From the NCBI GenBank assembly GCA_947462255.1, contig CANHOA010000004.1, positions 62,001-126,000 of the forward strand: 64,000 nucleotides of DNA, read 5' to 3'. Positions 1-8,776 of the stretch are shown here, in pieces. A program made the position numbers and the translations under genes. The notes beneath the pieces were generated by a model that saw only the letters and a program-made list of their open reading frames with translations, did not search any database and was not told the DNA's origin. Numbering within the stretch: position 1 is the stretch's first letter; the number at the start of each line of letters is the position of its first letter. This stretch comes from Flavobacteriales bacterium. GTDB taxonomy: Bacteria > Bacteroidota > Bacteroidia > Flavobacteriales_D > Crocinitomicaceae.

Positions 1-3000
1 CCAGAAGCATTACTAATCATCACTACTGGGGAAATACATGTTTCGTAATTCACTACGCTGATGTCATTGTCATTCCCACATTCGTTACTGCCATATAAAT
101 AAAAGGTATTTATTCCTGGTTGCAGTGTAACAGATGCGACAATTTGCCCTGCATTAAAGCTAAAACTACTGATGTTTTGTCCATTTAGTGTTAAACTGAT
201 TGCTTCACTATTGATTACGTTTTGAACCTGGCCAACAAAGTTATAGTTTGCATTACTTACTACGGTACCTGCCGAAATAGACGTAGTTACAAGAGGCGCA
301 ACGCAATTATTGTAAGCGACCGTGGTTAATTGTGATACTCTACCGCAGGGTGTGTTTGCCTGAATAACAATAGTATTTATACCTTCTTGTAAGCTGAGAT
401 TACTGCTAAGGACACCGTTTGAAAAACTAAGATTGTTTTGAATGACGTCGTTGAGGGTTAAGGAAATTTCTTGCGCATTAGAGACGTTCGTCAGCATTGC
501 ACTAAACATAAATGATTGACTACTAACTGATAAACCGGCACTCACTGGGGAGATTATGGAAATTTGCGCAGGCAAACAAGGCGCGAAAGTAGTCTGGATC
601 GTTTCAATGTCATTGCCACAATTATTGGTCGCTGAAATAACAATGGTATTTAAGCCGCTAACTAAGTTTAGTGAAGCACTGATCGTGTTATTGCTAAATG
701 TGAAGGGCTGTGAAATTCCATTGAGCATGCAGGAAAGTTGTTGCGCAGTACTTATATTTTGAGTGATGGCATTAATGGCTACTTGCTGTGAAGTCGCAAG
801 AGCCGCAATCGCTGTGGATAATGTAATGTTTGGCGTAATACAATTATTGTAGGTAATGTTGGTTTGAAAGACATCAGAACCACAAGCATTAGTCGCAGTA
901 AGTTTGATAGAATTTACTCCAGGTTGAAAGTTTATCACTGCGGTAAATGAATTCCCGGAAAGAATTACGGGTACTGCAACATTATTAAGCAGCAAGGAAA
1001 TTTCTTGAGCACTGCTTATATTTTGAACATTGCCATTGATGGTCGCTGAAGCATTGTTGGTCGTAGTAATTTGTGTGTTCGGATTTTGAATCGTGATGAC
1101 GGGTGATTTACAAAGACTATAGTTTATAGTGATTACTTCACTGTCGGTTCCGCACGGATTGGTAACATTAAGCTGAATTTTATTTGTGCCTTCCAAGAGA
1201 ATCAGAGGGGCATTAACAACGCCATTTTGAAAATTTACAGCGGTAATAACACCATTAAATTTGAGGGAAATGTTTTGAGCATTACTAATATTTGAAATCA
1301 AGGCTTGGAAATTGTAATTCGGATTAGCGAAAGTAATGCCGCTAGCAGTAGGGTTGATTAATGTTATCTGTGGTGCGATACAGTTGTTGTAGGTAATGGT
1401 AAATGTTTCGCTATCTCGACCACAACCGTTTGTAGCTGTTACAACAAAGGTATTAATACCAGGTTGTAGGGCTGAAAAACAGGAAACTACTCCATTGGTA
1501 TAATCAAAGTTTACGATGCTCCCGTTTTGACTTACAGAAATTTCTTGTGCCGTAGTGATATTTTGAATCACCGATATGAGCGTGTATGAAGGACTAATAA
1601 CAGTTGTATTAGGTGCCCCATTAATTACTACAGTAGGGGTTTTGCAATTTTCATTATTGATGTAAACCGTTTCTATGTCTGTACCGCATGGATTACTTGC
1701 GTTCAAAATTAGGGTGTTGTTTCCAGGAAGTAGGGTTAAACTAGCATCGATTGTTTTCGTGGTTGCATTATACGTAAAGTTTGTTATCTGCTGATTATTT
1801 AGCATCAGTTGAATATTGGCTTGCAGACTATTTTCTACCTTCATTCTACAGCGATAGTTTCCATTTAAGGTTGAACTTATGGTTGTGGTAGGGTTGATTA
1901 AGGTTATAATTGGGGAAACACAAACTTGATAGGTAACAGCAAGGGAAATTGCATCTGAACCACATAGGTTTGTTCCGTTAACGGTAAATGTATTTAATCC
2001 AATAACAAGTTGAGCGGGGATCTCTAAAACATTATTATTCATTGAAAAATTAGAGACTTGCACCCCATTTTGTAAAACACTTAGCTCATTTTTATTTTTA
2101 AAGCCCACAAGGTTTATTTTTATATTTAAGGCATTATCACTTACTGTTGAGCCAGATGCTGATGGGGAAATTAATTGCAGTTGTGGGGTAATACAATTAT
2201 TATAGATAATGCTGGTGGATGCCGTGCTCGTTCCACAATTATTAAGCACATCAATACGGATTGTATTGACTCCGGCTACTAAGGCTATGTTGCTCTGGAT
2301 TTGGCCTGATACAGCGTTAAAGGTAAAATTAGTTTGTTGAACGTTATTTACAAATAACGAAATGTTTTGTTGGCTATTAACGTTTTGAACCAAGGCAGAA
2401 AAAACAAATGAAGAAGCGTCAACAGTTAGTTCATTAGAACTTGGATTAGTTATTATAACGGTTGGTGTTTTACAGGTGTTATAAATGATAACTACCGTTT
2501 TGCTGTCTATTCCACAATTATTCTGAGCAGTAATGGTAAAAGTATTTGAGCCGGGTTGTAAGGTCAAATTCGCATTAAGTTTATTCGTTGTTGAGGAATA
2601 TATAGTTGGTATGGCCACGCCGTATTGGCTGCTTATTTGAATTTCATTTTGATTATTTATACCTGAAATACTCGCTTGTAGATTGTAAGTGCTGGTATTG
2701 GTTGTAATAGTTTGTTCCGAAATGGAAATTATTGGTTTTGGACAAGGCGTATTAAAATTATTTATATTGTTGCTCGAGTTTTCCGGAACTATTGGGTCAA
2801 CGATTTCTTTTTCTTCGCGTGCCTTAAATCTCAATTGCAAGTATACAGAGGTGTAATGATACACGTCATTTTTTATACGCGGACTTGAAGAAATATAGCC
2901 ATCGAAATTATCCGCTAAAGTAAAAGTTGTTTTATGTTCGATTCCTATTGTTGCCCTTTTTCCCAATTGATAACCTAAACCAAAGCCCAAACTCGGCATA

Positions 3001-3611
3001 AAATTAACCTTGTATTTTGACGCACTACTTCCATCTAAAGGACTATCAAATGTTCCATTTAAGTAGGTGGATAAAACGCCCTCTGATATTGGACCATTAT
3101 TAAGTAAGGTGTCGTATGAATAGTAGCCAAAATCATTCGTTAAATCACCGAATGTTTGATGCCAAGTTAACCCTACACCTCCAAAGATATACGGGTCGAA
3201 ACCTGAATTCTCTTTTATTTTATTGGCATGTATTACTAATTCAAAAGCTAAACGATGAACATCGGCCTGAAAATTATTGACTGTAAATCCTGAGGAATCC
3301 TTGAAAGTACTAAGTGCCGTTCCGGTATAATTTGCTAAGGAGGTCGTGTCAAGGTCTTGCCCATACCAATAACCCCTTAAATACCTGCCTCGAAGATCGA
3401 AACTTAAAATTTTACCGTAATCATAATTGTAGCTTTTCCCCAAGGTAAAGCCCCATCCTGCTGCGGTTTTATTTTTTACATCGTTCGAATTCCATGTCGC
3501 ACCGGCATTTAGGCCCAAAAACCATTTCGATGAATGATCATAATCTACGCGTTGAGCGGAGGAGTATAGGGTAATGAAGGCAAATAAAAAACTTAGGTAT
3601 ATCTTTATCAT
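1..3611 (-). CDS. Outer-membrane barrel protein with long array of Ig-like repeats (3' end beyond window)
   Basis: Reading the minus strand from the ATG at 3611 gives an open frame that reaches the left edge without a stop (about 1,203 codons seen). Residues 1-19 form a signal peptide ending in SSAQ. Residues about 20-270 alternate aromatic and polar residues and end in a strand like YLQLRFKAR, which fits a small OmpA-like outer-membrane barrel. After a linker near residue 265 come about ten copies of an approximately 90-residue unit, each beginning with a Cys-x-x-Pro type motif and ending with N-N-C-G. The repeats resemble bacterial Ig-like or glucodextranase-B-like folds; that family assignment is inference. 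The protein is probably surface-exposed or periplasmic-spanning. It is divergent from the T9SS gene starting at 3718. The true length and C-terminal domain cannot be seen. Confidence 0.85.
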   Translation of the reverse strand, partial: MIKIYLSFLFAFITLYSSAQRVDYDHSSKWFLGLNAGATWNSNDVKNKTAAGWGFTLGKSYNYDYGKILSFDLRGRYLRGYWYGQDLDTTSLANYTGTALSTFKDSSGFTVNNFQADVHRLAFELVIHANKIKENSGFDPYIFGGVGLTWHQTFGDLTNDFGYYSYDTLLNNGPISEGVLSTYLNGTFDSPLDGSSASKYKVNFMPSLGFGLGYQLGKRATIGIEHKTTFTLADNFDGYISSSPRIKNDVYHYTSVYLQLRFKAREEKEIVDPIVPENSSNNINNFNTPCPKPIISISEQTITTNTSTYNLQASISGINNQNEIQISSQYGVAIPTIYSSTTNKLNANLTLQPGSNTFTITAQNNCGIDSKTVVIIYNTCKTPTVIITNPSSNELTVDASSFVFSALVQNVNSQQNISLFVNNVQQTNFTFNAVSGQIQSNIALVAGVNTIRIDVLNNCGTSTASTSIIYNNCITPQLQLISPSASGSTVSDNALNIKINLVGFKNKNELSVLQNGVQVSNFSMNNNVLEIPAQLVIGLNTFTVNGTNLCGSDAISLAVTYQVCVSPIITLINPTTTISSTLNGNYRCRMKVENSLQANIQLMLNNQQITNFTYNATTKTIDASLTLLPGNNTLILNASNPCGTDIETVYINNENCKTPTVVINGAPNTTVISPSYTLISVIQNITTAQEISVSQNGSIVNFDYTNGVVSCFSALQPGINTFVVTATNGCGRDSETFTITYNNCIAPQITLINPTASGITFANPNYNFQALISNISNAQNISLKFNGVITAVNFQNGVVNAPLILLEGTNKIQLNVTNPCGTDSEVITINYSLCKSPVITIQNPNTQITTTNNASATINGNVQNISSAQEISLLLNNVAVPVILSGNSFTAVINFQPGVNSIKLTATNACGSDVFQTNITYNNCITPNITLSTAIAALATSQQVAINAITQNISTAQQLSCMLNGISQPFTFSNNTISASLNLVSGLNTIVISATNNCGNDIETIQTTFAPCLPAQISIISPVSAGLSVSSQSFMFSAMLTNVSNAQEISLTLNDVIQNNLSFSNGVLSSNLSLQEGINTIVIQANTPCGRVSQLTTVAYNNCVAPLVTTSISAGTVVSNANYNFVGQVQNVINSEAISLTLNGQNISSFSFNAGQIVASVTLQPGINTFYLYGSNECGNDNDISVVNYETCISPVVMISNAS
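38..2760 (-). repeat. Tandem coding repeats, period about 270 bp
   Basis: Within the left-edge gene the codons for the conserved Cys-initiated motif recur near 2743, 2473, 2191, 1921, 1648, 1381, 1110, 841, 571, 305 and 38. Intervals are mostly 266-273 bp with one of 282 bp. The copies are diverged at the base level but keep the pattern of an asparagine-rich Cys-Gly motif followed by a variable strand-rich stretch. Confidence 0.8.
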
Positions 3612-3717
3612 AAATGGCAGTTTTAATTAAATTCGTGGCGTCGCTTGCTATTTTTATGCCAAATTTCGTTATAAATGCTAAATTAAACTATGAATACCTT
3701 ATCTTTTTTCTTAGCTT

Positions 3718-4542
3718 ATGACTAACTACTTTTTACTTCTTTGTTTTAGTTTGATGGGACTTTCTCATGCAACTGCCCAACCTGTAAGTATTAGTTTAAG
3801 TAACCAAATGGATACGATTTGCGATAATGAATCGCTTTCATATTCGGTAACAGTTCAAAATTGCCCTGTCATCAACTCGGTTTCATGGCTGATAAATAGC
3901 GCGGTAGTCAATTCAAATAACAGTTTAGTTTTCGACACAACGGGCTTTCAGGAAGGCGATGTATTACAAGTTCAAGTAAGTTGCCAAGTAGCAATCGATT
4001 CCATTCTGGTGCTAACAAGTTCATCAAATCCGATTTTAGTCAATAGTTTTACGCTAGATGCAGGACCGGATTTGTATATTGATTCAGGAAGCACGGTTCA
4101 ATTTCAGGCAAGCTCTTCAGCGAATCAATTGAATTGGTCGCCAGGTTTTTTAGTTTCAAATCCACTCATCATCCAGCCCACCACAAGTCCAAACGAAACA
4201 ACTACTTTCATGTTGAAAGGAACACTAAGCTCGTGCGAAAAGTTAGATTATGTTACCGTTTTTGTAAAAGGAAGCTTTAGAATTCCCAATACATTTTCTC
4301 CTAACGGAGATGGAAAGAACGATATATGGTTAATCCCAAACATAAACGATTATCCATCGAATGAAATGATCATCATGAACCGTTTTGGACAAGAACTCTA
4401 CCAATCACGCCCTTATACATTTACCAATGCGTGGACAGGTATTTTTAATAATCGTGAATTGCCCGAAGGGGTCTATTTTTATATATTATATCTTGGGGGA
4501 GATTTTGGGGTGAAAAAAGGAACAATTTCAATAATTCGCTGA
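3718..4542 (+). CDS. Secreted protein with gliding-motility-type C-terminal (type B T9SS) domain
   Basis: A 274-residue protein with a signal peptide ending near residue 20 (ATAQ). The middle holds short Ig-like segments rich in Ser, Asn and Thr. Residues about 185-274 match the CHU_C / type B sorting domain: it opens with the sequence FSPNGDGKND, contains MNRFGQELYQS, the W-T-G-I-F-N-N stretch and ends in KGTISIIR. Such domains direct export through the type IX secretion system. Its stop overlaps the ATG of the PorP/SprF gene by one base (TGATG), so the two are probably translated together. The ligand or adhesive role of the short N-terminal part is not recognisable. Confidence 0.9.
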   Translation: MTNYFLLLCFSLMGLSHATAQPVSISLSNQMDTICDNESLSYSVTVQNCPVINSVSWLINSAVVNSNNSLVFDTTGFQEGDVLQVQVSCQVAIDSILVLTSSSNPILVNSFTLDAGPDLYIDSGSTVQFQASSSANQLNWSPGFLVSNPLIIQPTTSPNETTTFMLKGTLSSCEKLDYVTVFVKGSFRIPNTFSPNGDGKNDIWLIPNINDYPSNEMIIMNRFGQELYQSRPYTFTNAWTGIFNNRELPEGVYFYILYLGGDFGVKKGTISIIR

Positions 4543-5465
4543 TGAAAAAGTGTATCTTCATCTTTTTCGTATTTTGTATTGGAAGTTATTCAGTGGCACA
4601 AATGACACCAAATGCGACGACTTTTTTCATGAATTGGGGAGGAATTAACCCTGCTCACCACGGATTACAGCAGCATGCCGAATTATTTACTGGATTTAAA
4701 GCCCAATGGCTTGGATTTGAAGGTGCTCCAAAGACAACCAATGCTACGTTATCTTTGCCGTTTAATAATCGAAAAAGTGATGCAGCTATGTTTGGCATGG
4801 GCTTGAATATTTCGAATGAACAAATTGGAACTTTTTCTAATACGCGTTTGCAAATAGCAGGTGCTGTAAATATTCAAGTGAAAAACGAAGATCGACTTAG
4901 CTTAGGTATCGGGATTGGAGCGGTTCAAGTTGGACACAATGCCGATTTGATTTCTACCTATGAACAAGAAAATGCTTTGCAGCGATTCTCGTCTAAATTT
5001 TTACCACAGTTTACCGCTGGCTTAGCCTATAAAACTAAGAATTATATAGTCGGATTGGCGATTGATGATATTGGCCCAAAAAATTGGGTGGACATTGGCT
5101 CCTCTTCCTCTTTTAGCACCCAATATTCAGTTTATGGTCGGTATCTACTAACGCTTCATCAAAATTGGTCACTGATGCCATCATTGCGCTTGTCGAAGAT
5201 TTTTTATTCTCCTTTTTTATACGATGTCATGCTGAAGTTAAATTACGCTGATGTCGTTAATCTATTCATAGGAACACCTTCGATGAAAGGAATCCAAATT
5301 GGTTTGGGTGGGCGAATAAAAAAGGTGTTTGTGCTTACTTATTTGTTCGAATATGGGTTTTCGCCATTGACCCAAGTAAATATGAATAGTCATTCGATTG
5401 GAGTAAAAATTAAACTGAACACTCGAAATCAATTTACTAAGAATGCAATGTTACTCATGGATTAA
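4542..5465 (+). CDS. PorP/SprF family type IX secretion outer-membrane protein
   Basis: A 307-residue protein with a signal peptide (residues 1-19, ending SVAQ). The early motif N-P-A-H-H-G after residue 35, the repeated beta-strand pattern and the ending with a strand S-I-G-V-K-I-K-L fit the PorP/SprF family (TIGR03519). Members are outer-membrane barrels that work with a cognate secreted type B protein, as SprF does for SprB. The overlapping upstream gene encodes exactly such a protein, so it is the likely partner. This is one of three PorP/SprF genes in the window. Confidence 0.9.
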   Translation: MKKCIFIFFVFCIGSYSVAQMTPNATTFFMNWGGINPAHHGLQQHAELFTGFKAQWLGFEGAPKTTNATLSLPFNNRKSDAAMFGMGLNISNEQIGTFSNTRLQIAGAVNIQVKNEDRLSLGIGIGAVQVGHNADLISTYEQENALQRFSSKFLPQFTAGLAYKTKNYIVGLAIDDIGPKNWVDIGSSSSFSTQYSVYGRYLLTLHQNWSLMPSLRLSKIFYSPFLYDVMLKLNYADVVNLFIGTPSMKGIQIGLGGRIKKVFVLTYLFEYGFSPLTQVNMNSHSIGVKIKLNTRNQFTKNAMLLMD

Positions 5466-5488
5466 TTAGGAGATTTAAATATTGTATG

Positions 5489-5496
5489 TATCTTTG
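5489..5496 (+). promoter_or_regulatory. Possible -7 box ahead of the half-tRNA array
   Basis: TATCTTTG matches the Bacteroidota -7 consensus TAnnTTTG exactly. It lies 35 bases before the first half-tRNA repeat and no gene starts between, so it could drive a transcript carrying the repeats and the initiator tRNA. No convincing TTG box is seen at the expected upstream distance. Confidence 0.4.
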
Positions 5497-5530
5497 CCAA
5501 ACGCAATTTGATTTTGAACTAATTACTAAA

Positions 5531-5785
5531 AGATATTGCGGGGTGAGTTCCGAAGTTTCGGGAGTAGCTCGTCGGATGAAAAACCCGACAAAGAAATTAA
5601 AATAAAGCAATATAGAGATATTGCGGGGTGAGTCCCGAAGTTTCGGGAGTAGCTCGTCGGTTGAAACCCGACAAAAAAATAAAATAGAGCAATAAAAAGA
5701 TATTGCGGGGTGAGTCCCGAAGTTTCGGGAGTAGCTCGTCGGTTGAAACCCGACAAAAAAATAAAATAGAGCAATAAAAAGATAT
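5531..5785 (+). repeat. Three tandem half-tRNA-like repeats upstream of tRNA-fMet
   Basis: Three units begin at the GCGG positions 5538, 5623 and 5705 (spacing 85, 82, and then 82 to the real tRNA). Each starts with TTGCGGGGTG as in the tRNA, has a 7-bp perfect palindrome TCCCGAA-GT-TTCGGGA (one mismatch in unit 1) where the tRNA has its D loop, keeps TAGCTCGTCGG, and ends in an anticodon-arm-like hairpin. In units 2 and 3 this is GTCGG-TTGAAAC-CCGAC, a 7-base loop with T33 and a GAA triplet at the anticodon position. The T arm and 3' acceptor strand are missing and replaced by about 30 AT-rich bases. Confidence 0.85.
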
Positions 5786-5849
<64 letters not shown>

Positions 5850-5858
<9 letters not shown>

Positions 5859-6007
5859 CTAAAAAGAAAAGCGCAGTTACGAAAGTGACGGCGCTTTTTC
5901 TTTTTACCTCGCTCTCAAACTCTTTCTCGCTCTTGTATTTGCGCTTTTCTTTCAGAGTGAGAATCAGAACGAGAGCGAAGAAGAGCGCGAAGCGGTTTGG
6001 CTTTTCC
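5850..6007 (+). repeat. Direct repeat, copy 1: tRNA 3' end + terminator + downstream sequence
   Basis: The first 56 bases (5850-5905) are identical to 6939-6994, beginning with the last bases of the tRNA (TCCCCGCTAC). The next about 100 bases, rich in CTCGC and GAGCG blocks that are partly self-complementary, are roughly 90% identical. The stretch from here to 6154 holds no gene. A further short copy of the tRNA end, GTCCCCGCTAC, occurs at 6058-6068. Confidence 0.85.
5861..5905 (+). terminator. Rho-independent terminator after tRNA-fMet
   Basis: Stem AAAAAGAAAAGCGC with GCGCTTTTTCTTTTT (one bulge), continued by GTTAC-GAAA-GTGAC with a GNRA tetraloop, then a T run. It directly follows the tRNA and is duplicated at 6950-6994. 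Confidence 0.85.
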
Positions 6008-6110
6008 TTGTTAAGCCCTCCCCGAGGTCCATCCGAAATGCAATGGAGGATATTCCTGTCCCCGCTACAAGGAAAGACTTATCATCCAAATTAATTGATG
6101 ATTCTCATAT

Positions 6111-6140
6111 TGCAAGAGTTACTTCGATTCATTATTTTTG
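6111..6140 (+). promoter_or_regulatory. Promoter of the FISUMP lipoprotein gene
   Basis: TTG at 6111-6113, a 19-base gap and a perfect TAnnTTTG box (TATTTTTG, 6133-6140) match the Bacteroidota housekeeping promoter. The start codon at 6155 leaves a leader of about ten bases. Confidence 0.6.
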
Positions 6141-6154
6141 AATAAAATATTCTT

Positions 6155-6850
6155 ATGAAAAAAGTGATTTACATACCTCTATGTTTAATCCTTGGTTTTT
6201 CATCCTGTAAAAAACTGGGGTGTCTTGATCCTAATGCGAATAATTATAATTCCTCTGCCAATCAAGATAATGGAAACTGTACGTACACACTGATGGATAT
6301 TGAAGGTAATTCGTACGGGGCTAAATCCATTGGTCATCAAATTTGGATGACTGAAAATTTAAAGGTTAAAAAGTACAGGAATGGTGATACAATCCCTCAA
6401 GTCCAAGACTCATCACAATGGAATCATTTAACAACGGGTGCCTGGTGTTATTATCAGAATGACTCATCTAAAGGAATATGGTATAATTGGTTTGCTGTTA
6501 ACGACCCAAGAGGTTTGGCACCAAGCGGTTACCACGTACCAACAAATGCGGAATGGACGGTGTTAACCGATTTTTTGGGAGGGGAAAGTGTTGCCGGCGA
6601 AAAAATGAGAAGTACGAGTGGTTGGATTTACGGAAATGGCACCAACACCAGTGGTTTCTCAGGCCTTCCAGGTGGTGTCCGCTTGAACTATGGTTTTTTC
6701 CTTAATGGTACTGAAGCTTACTGGTGGAGTTCTTCGGAGTTCAATATCAACGCTGCCTTCGCCCGTTCTTTGGAATGCTGCAGTGCTGATGTTTACGAAT
6801 ATGCCTTTGATAAGGCTTCTGGGTTATCTGTTCGCTGCCTTAAAGATTAA
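6155..6850 (+). CDS. FISUMP-domain lipoprotein
   Basis: A 231-residue lipoprotein: signal peptide with lipobox LGFSSC (Cys18). A short cysteine-framed motif GCLDPNANNYN...NGNC follows, common in Bacteroidota surface proteins. Residues about 48-230 match the Fibrobacter succinogenes major paralogous domain (TIGR02145): IGHQIWMTENL, W-Y-N-W-F-A-V, P-S-G-Y-H-V-P-T-N-A-E-W, and the final S-V-R-C-L-K-D. The domain's biochemical role is not established; it is found on many secreted or surface proteins. The gene has its own promoter and sits between two direct copies of the tRNA-fMet 3' end, so it may have arrived by insertion at the tRNA. Confidence 0.9.
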   Translation: MKKVIYIPLCLILGFSSCKKLGCLDPNANNYNSSANQDNGNCTYTLMDIEGNSYGAKSIGHQIWMTENLKVKKYRNGDTIPQVQDSSQWNHLTTGAWCYYQNDSSKGIWYNWFAVNDPRGLAPSGYHVPTNAEWTVLTDFLGGESVAGEKMRSTSGWIYGNGTNTSGFSGLPGGVRLNYGFFLNGTEAYWWSSSEFNINAAFARSLECCSADVYEYAFDKASGLSVRCLKD

Positions 6851-6938
6851 ACAGACCCATTTTCAACCAGTATTTCCTCGAAAAATTGGACTTCAATTTG
6901 TTCCAAACCAACATAGATTAGGTTCGATAATTCGATAC

Positions 6939-7155
6939 TCCCCGCTACTAAAAAGAAAAGCGCAGTTACGAAAGTGACGGCGCTTTTTCTTTTTTCCTCG
7001 CTCTCACTCTGTTTCTCGCTCTTATGTTGTCGCTTTTCTTTCAGAGTGAAAATGAGAACGAGAGCGAAGAAGAGCGAGAAGCGGTTTGGCTTTTTCTTTT
7101 TTCCTCGCACTCACTCTGTTTCTCGCTCTTGTATTTGCGCTTTTCTTTTAGAGTG
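6939..7155 (+). repeat. Direct repeat, copy 2 and partial copy 3
   Basis: 6939-7096 repeats 5850-6007 at an offset of 1,089 bases, including the last 11 bases of the tRNA and the whole terminator. A third, partial unit (about 7091-7155) repeats the CTCGC...GCGCTTTTCTTT block and is closer to copy 1 in its middle. No gene is supported between 6851 and 7342; short frames there are read through the repeats. Confidence 0.8.
6950..6994 (+). terminator. Duplicated tRNA terminator hairpin
   Basis: Identical to 5861-5905: the same GAAA-capped stem followed by a T run. It could end transcription of the FISUMP gene, 100 bases upstream. Confidence 0.7.
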
Positions 7156-7326
7156 GGTGTTCAGTGCTCCACTTCCCCCCTCCCAAATTAGGTTCTACAA
7201 CTCCGTTTTGATTGATGAATCCCTTAAAGTTTCACTATACTCAGATAAGTTGTAATTTTGAGTAAAACTGACCAATGGCGCTTAGCGAGAAGTTATAGCC
7301 AATGGTAAAAAGACCTGACAAAACAC

Positions 7327-7334
7327 TAACTTTG
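7327..7334 (+). promoter_or_regulatory. -7 box of the cassette genes
   Basis: TAACTTTG is a perfect TAnnTTTG match 8 bases before the TTG start at 7343, so the transcript would have a very short leader. No clear upstream TTG element. Confidence 0.45.
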
Positions 7335-7342
7335 CAGACAAT

Positions 7343-7729
7343 TTGAAACAGTGGACTTCCATATTGCTTTTATTACTTCTGACTTGGCAGACAATGTTCA
7401 AGGTAGGATATTTTATTTATTGGAAGGCAAACCAAGCCTACATTGCGGAGACTTTTTGCGAAAACAAGAACAAACCTCAAATGCACTGTAACGGAAAATG
7501 CTACTTGAACAAACAACTTAAAAAAGCAGACAACACAGAAAGTGATAATAAAGGAATTCCAAATGCTATTTTGAAATTGAAATCTATTGATTTATTTGTG
7601 TTACATAATCTTAGTTGGAGTTTTGGAAACTATTTGTTTTCATCAGACAAATCAACCCCAACTTACAAAAGCTTAATTCTTTTGCCTGGTTATTACAACT
7701 CATTTTTCAGACCACCTAAATTTATTTGA
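7343..7729 (+). CDS. Small membrane-anchored protein with MHCNGKCYL motif
   Basis: A 128-residue protein with a TTG start; no ATG is available before the hydrophobic stretch at residues 5-24, which acts as a signal anchor. The core has a Cys at 39, then MHCNGKCYL with two Cys around residue 50, a motif I recognise from small Bacteroidota proteins of unknown function. The paired cysteines and nearby His suggest metal binding, which is inference. The downstream outer-membrane protein also starts with a Cys cluster, and the two appear to share a transcript and a promoter at 7327. Confidence 0.7.
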   Translation: MKQWTSILLLLLLTWQTMFKVGYFIYWKANQAYIAETFCENKNKPQMHCNGKCYLNKQLKKADNTESDNKGIPNAILKLKSIDLFVLHNLSWSFGNYLFSSDKSTPTYKSLILLPGYYNSFFRPPKFI

Positions 7730-7806
7730 CATACTATATAAATCAAACGGCTATCAGTTATACTGTTGGCCAAATTTCTTATGTTCAAAATAAATTTAAA
7801 ATAAAA

Positions 7807-8760
7807 ATGACAAAAATAATTTTATTGTTTGTTGTTGCCCTATATGCAACAACTCAGGCTTATAGTCAATGTGCCTGTTGTGCTGGTTCAGGAACTGGCT
7901 CATCTAATGGAGACTATAATAATGGTATTCTAACCCTACAAAAAAAACAGTGGGTAGCAGAAACCTATGGCGATTATCGCACTATAAAAGAAGGTGCTGG
8001 ACATCACGGACCTCACGAACCTGTCGACACATCAGCAGAAGAAGAAACACCACTAAAAAGTATGTTTATTAGTTCTTTGGGACTTCGTTATGGTATTACT
8101 GACAAAATCACTGTTTCAGCCTTGCTACCCTATGTGTTCCTCCAAACAGACAATGGTAACGACAATGGAATTGGCGACTTAATTCTTTTAGGAACATTCA
8201 ATATATTTAGTAAGAATAATTTCAACTTGGCTTTACAGGCAGGCGTTGAGCTTCCGACAGGTATTCAAAAGGGTTCAAACTTTGACAATACTACTGTTGT
8301 GGTTGGTTCGGGTTCGTTTGACCCAATGGCGGGATTAGCTTTTTCTAAGCGTTGGGATAAATTGACATTACAAGGAAACGGACTATTCAAATACACCACA
8401 ACTGGTTTTGAAGAAAATTATTATGGTAGTATTTCTGTTCAGAACCTATCACTATCGTACCGTATAAAAGGCGACAATAATTTTTGCAGTCCAGATACAT
8501 CTAAACAAACAGGTAAGACTAACTTTGGGTGGAGCGTGTTCGGTGGATACTATGGTGAGTGGTTAGACAAAATAACAGAAGAAGATGTAGTTGATGAAAA
8601 TTCAGGTTACTACTTAGGTTTTGCGACATTGGGCACTAACCTTTCATACAAAAAATGGAGTTTACCTTTGACTGTTTCGCTACCAGTTATTCAACATATG
8701 AACGGAGAGCAAAATGACGCAGGATTTAGACTAAGACTTGGAATAATAAAATCGTTCTAA
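7807..8760 (+). CDS. Outer-membrane beta-barrel transporter-like protein
   Basis: The ATG at 7807 is chosen over an upstream TTG because it opens a clear signal peptide (residues 1-21, ending AYSQ). The mature protein begins CACCAGSG and has an early His-rich loop GHHGPHEP, then alternating strands with SLGLRYGITDKITVSALLPYVF and later AGVELPTG, typical of the phenol-degradation MetA-like or generic transporter barrels of Bacteroidota. It ends with a strand LRLGIIKSF, a normal barrel terminus. The length is 317 residues. The Cys and His clusters hint at metal handling, but the substrate cannot be deduced. It is followed at once by the attC-like hairpin. Confidence 0.75.
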   Translation: MTKIILLFVVALYATTQAYSQCACCAGSGTGSSNGDYNNGILTLQKKQWVAETYGDYRTIKEGAGHHGPHEPVDTSAEEETPLKSMFISSLGLRYGITDKITVSALLPYVFLQTDNGNDNGIGDLILLGTFNIFSKNNFNLALQAGVELPTGIQKGSNFDNTTVVVGSGSFDPMAGLAFSKRWDKLTLQGNGLFKYTTTGFEENYYGSISVQNLSLSYRIKGDNNFCSPDTSKQTGKTNFGWSVFGGYYGEWLDKITEEDVVDENSGYYLGFATLGTNLSYKKWSLPLTVSLPVIQHMNGEQNDAGFRLRLGIIKSF

Positions 8761-8776
8761 GTCAAAAAACCACTGG

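Noticed and set aside
556-762. 68-residue plus-strand frame in the left-edge gene
   Set aside because: Antisense shadow of the repeat protein.
5531-5785. CRISPR-like array
   Set aside because: Units are 82-85 bp, nearly all repeated with no variable spacers, and clearly derived from the adjacent tRNA.
6847-7255. Two overlapping frames in the second repeat block
   Set aside because: They are read through the hairpin and CTCGC repeats; same peptide pieces arise from copy 1.
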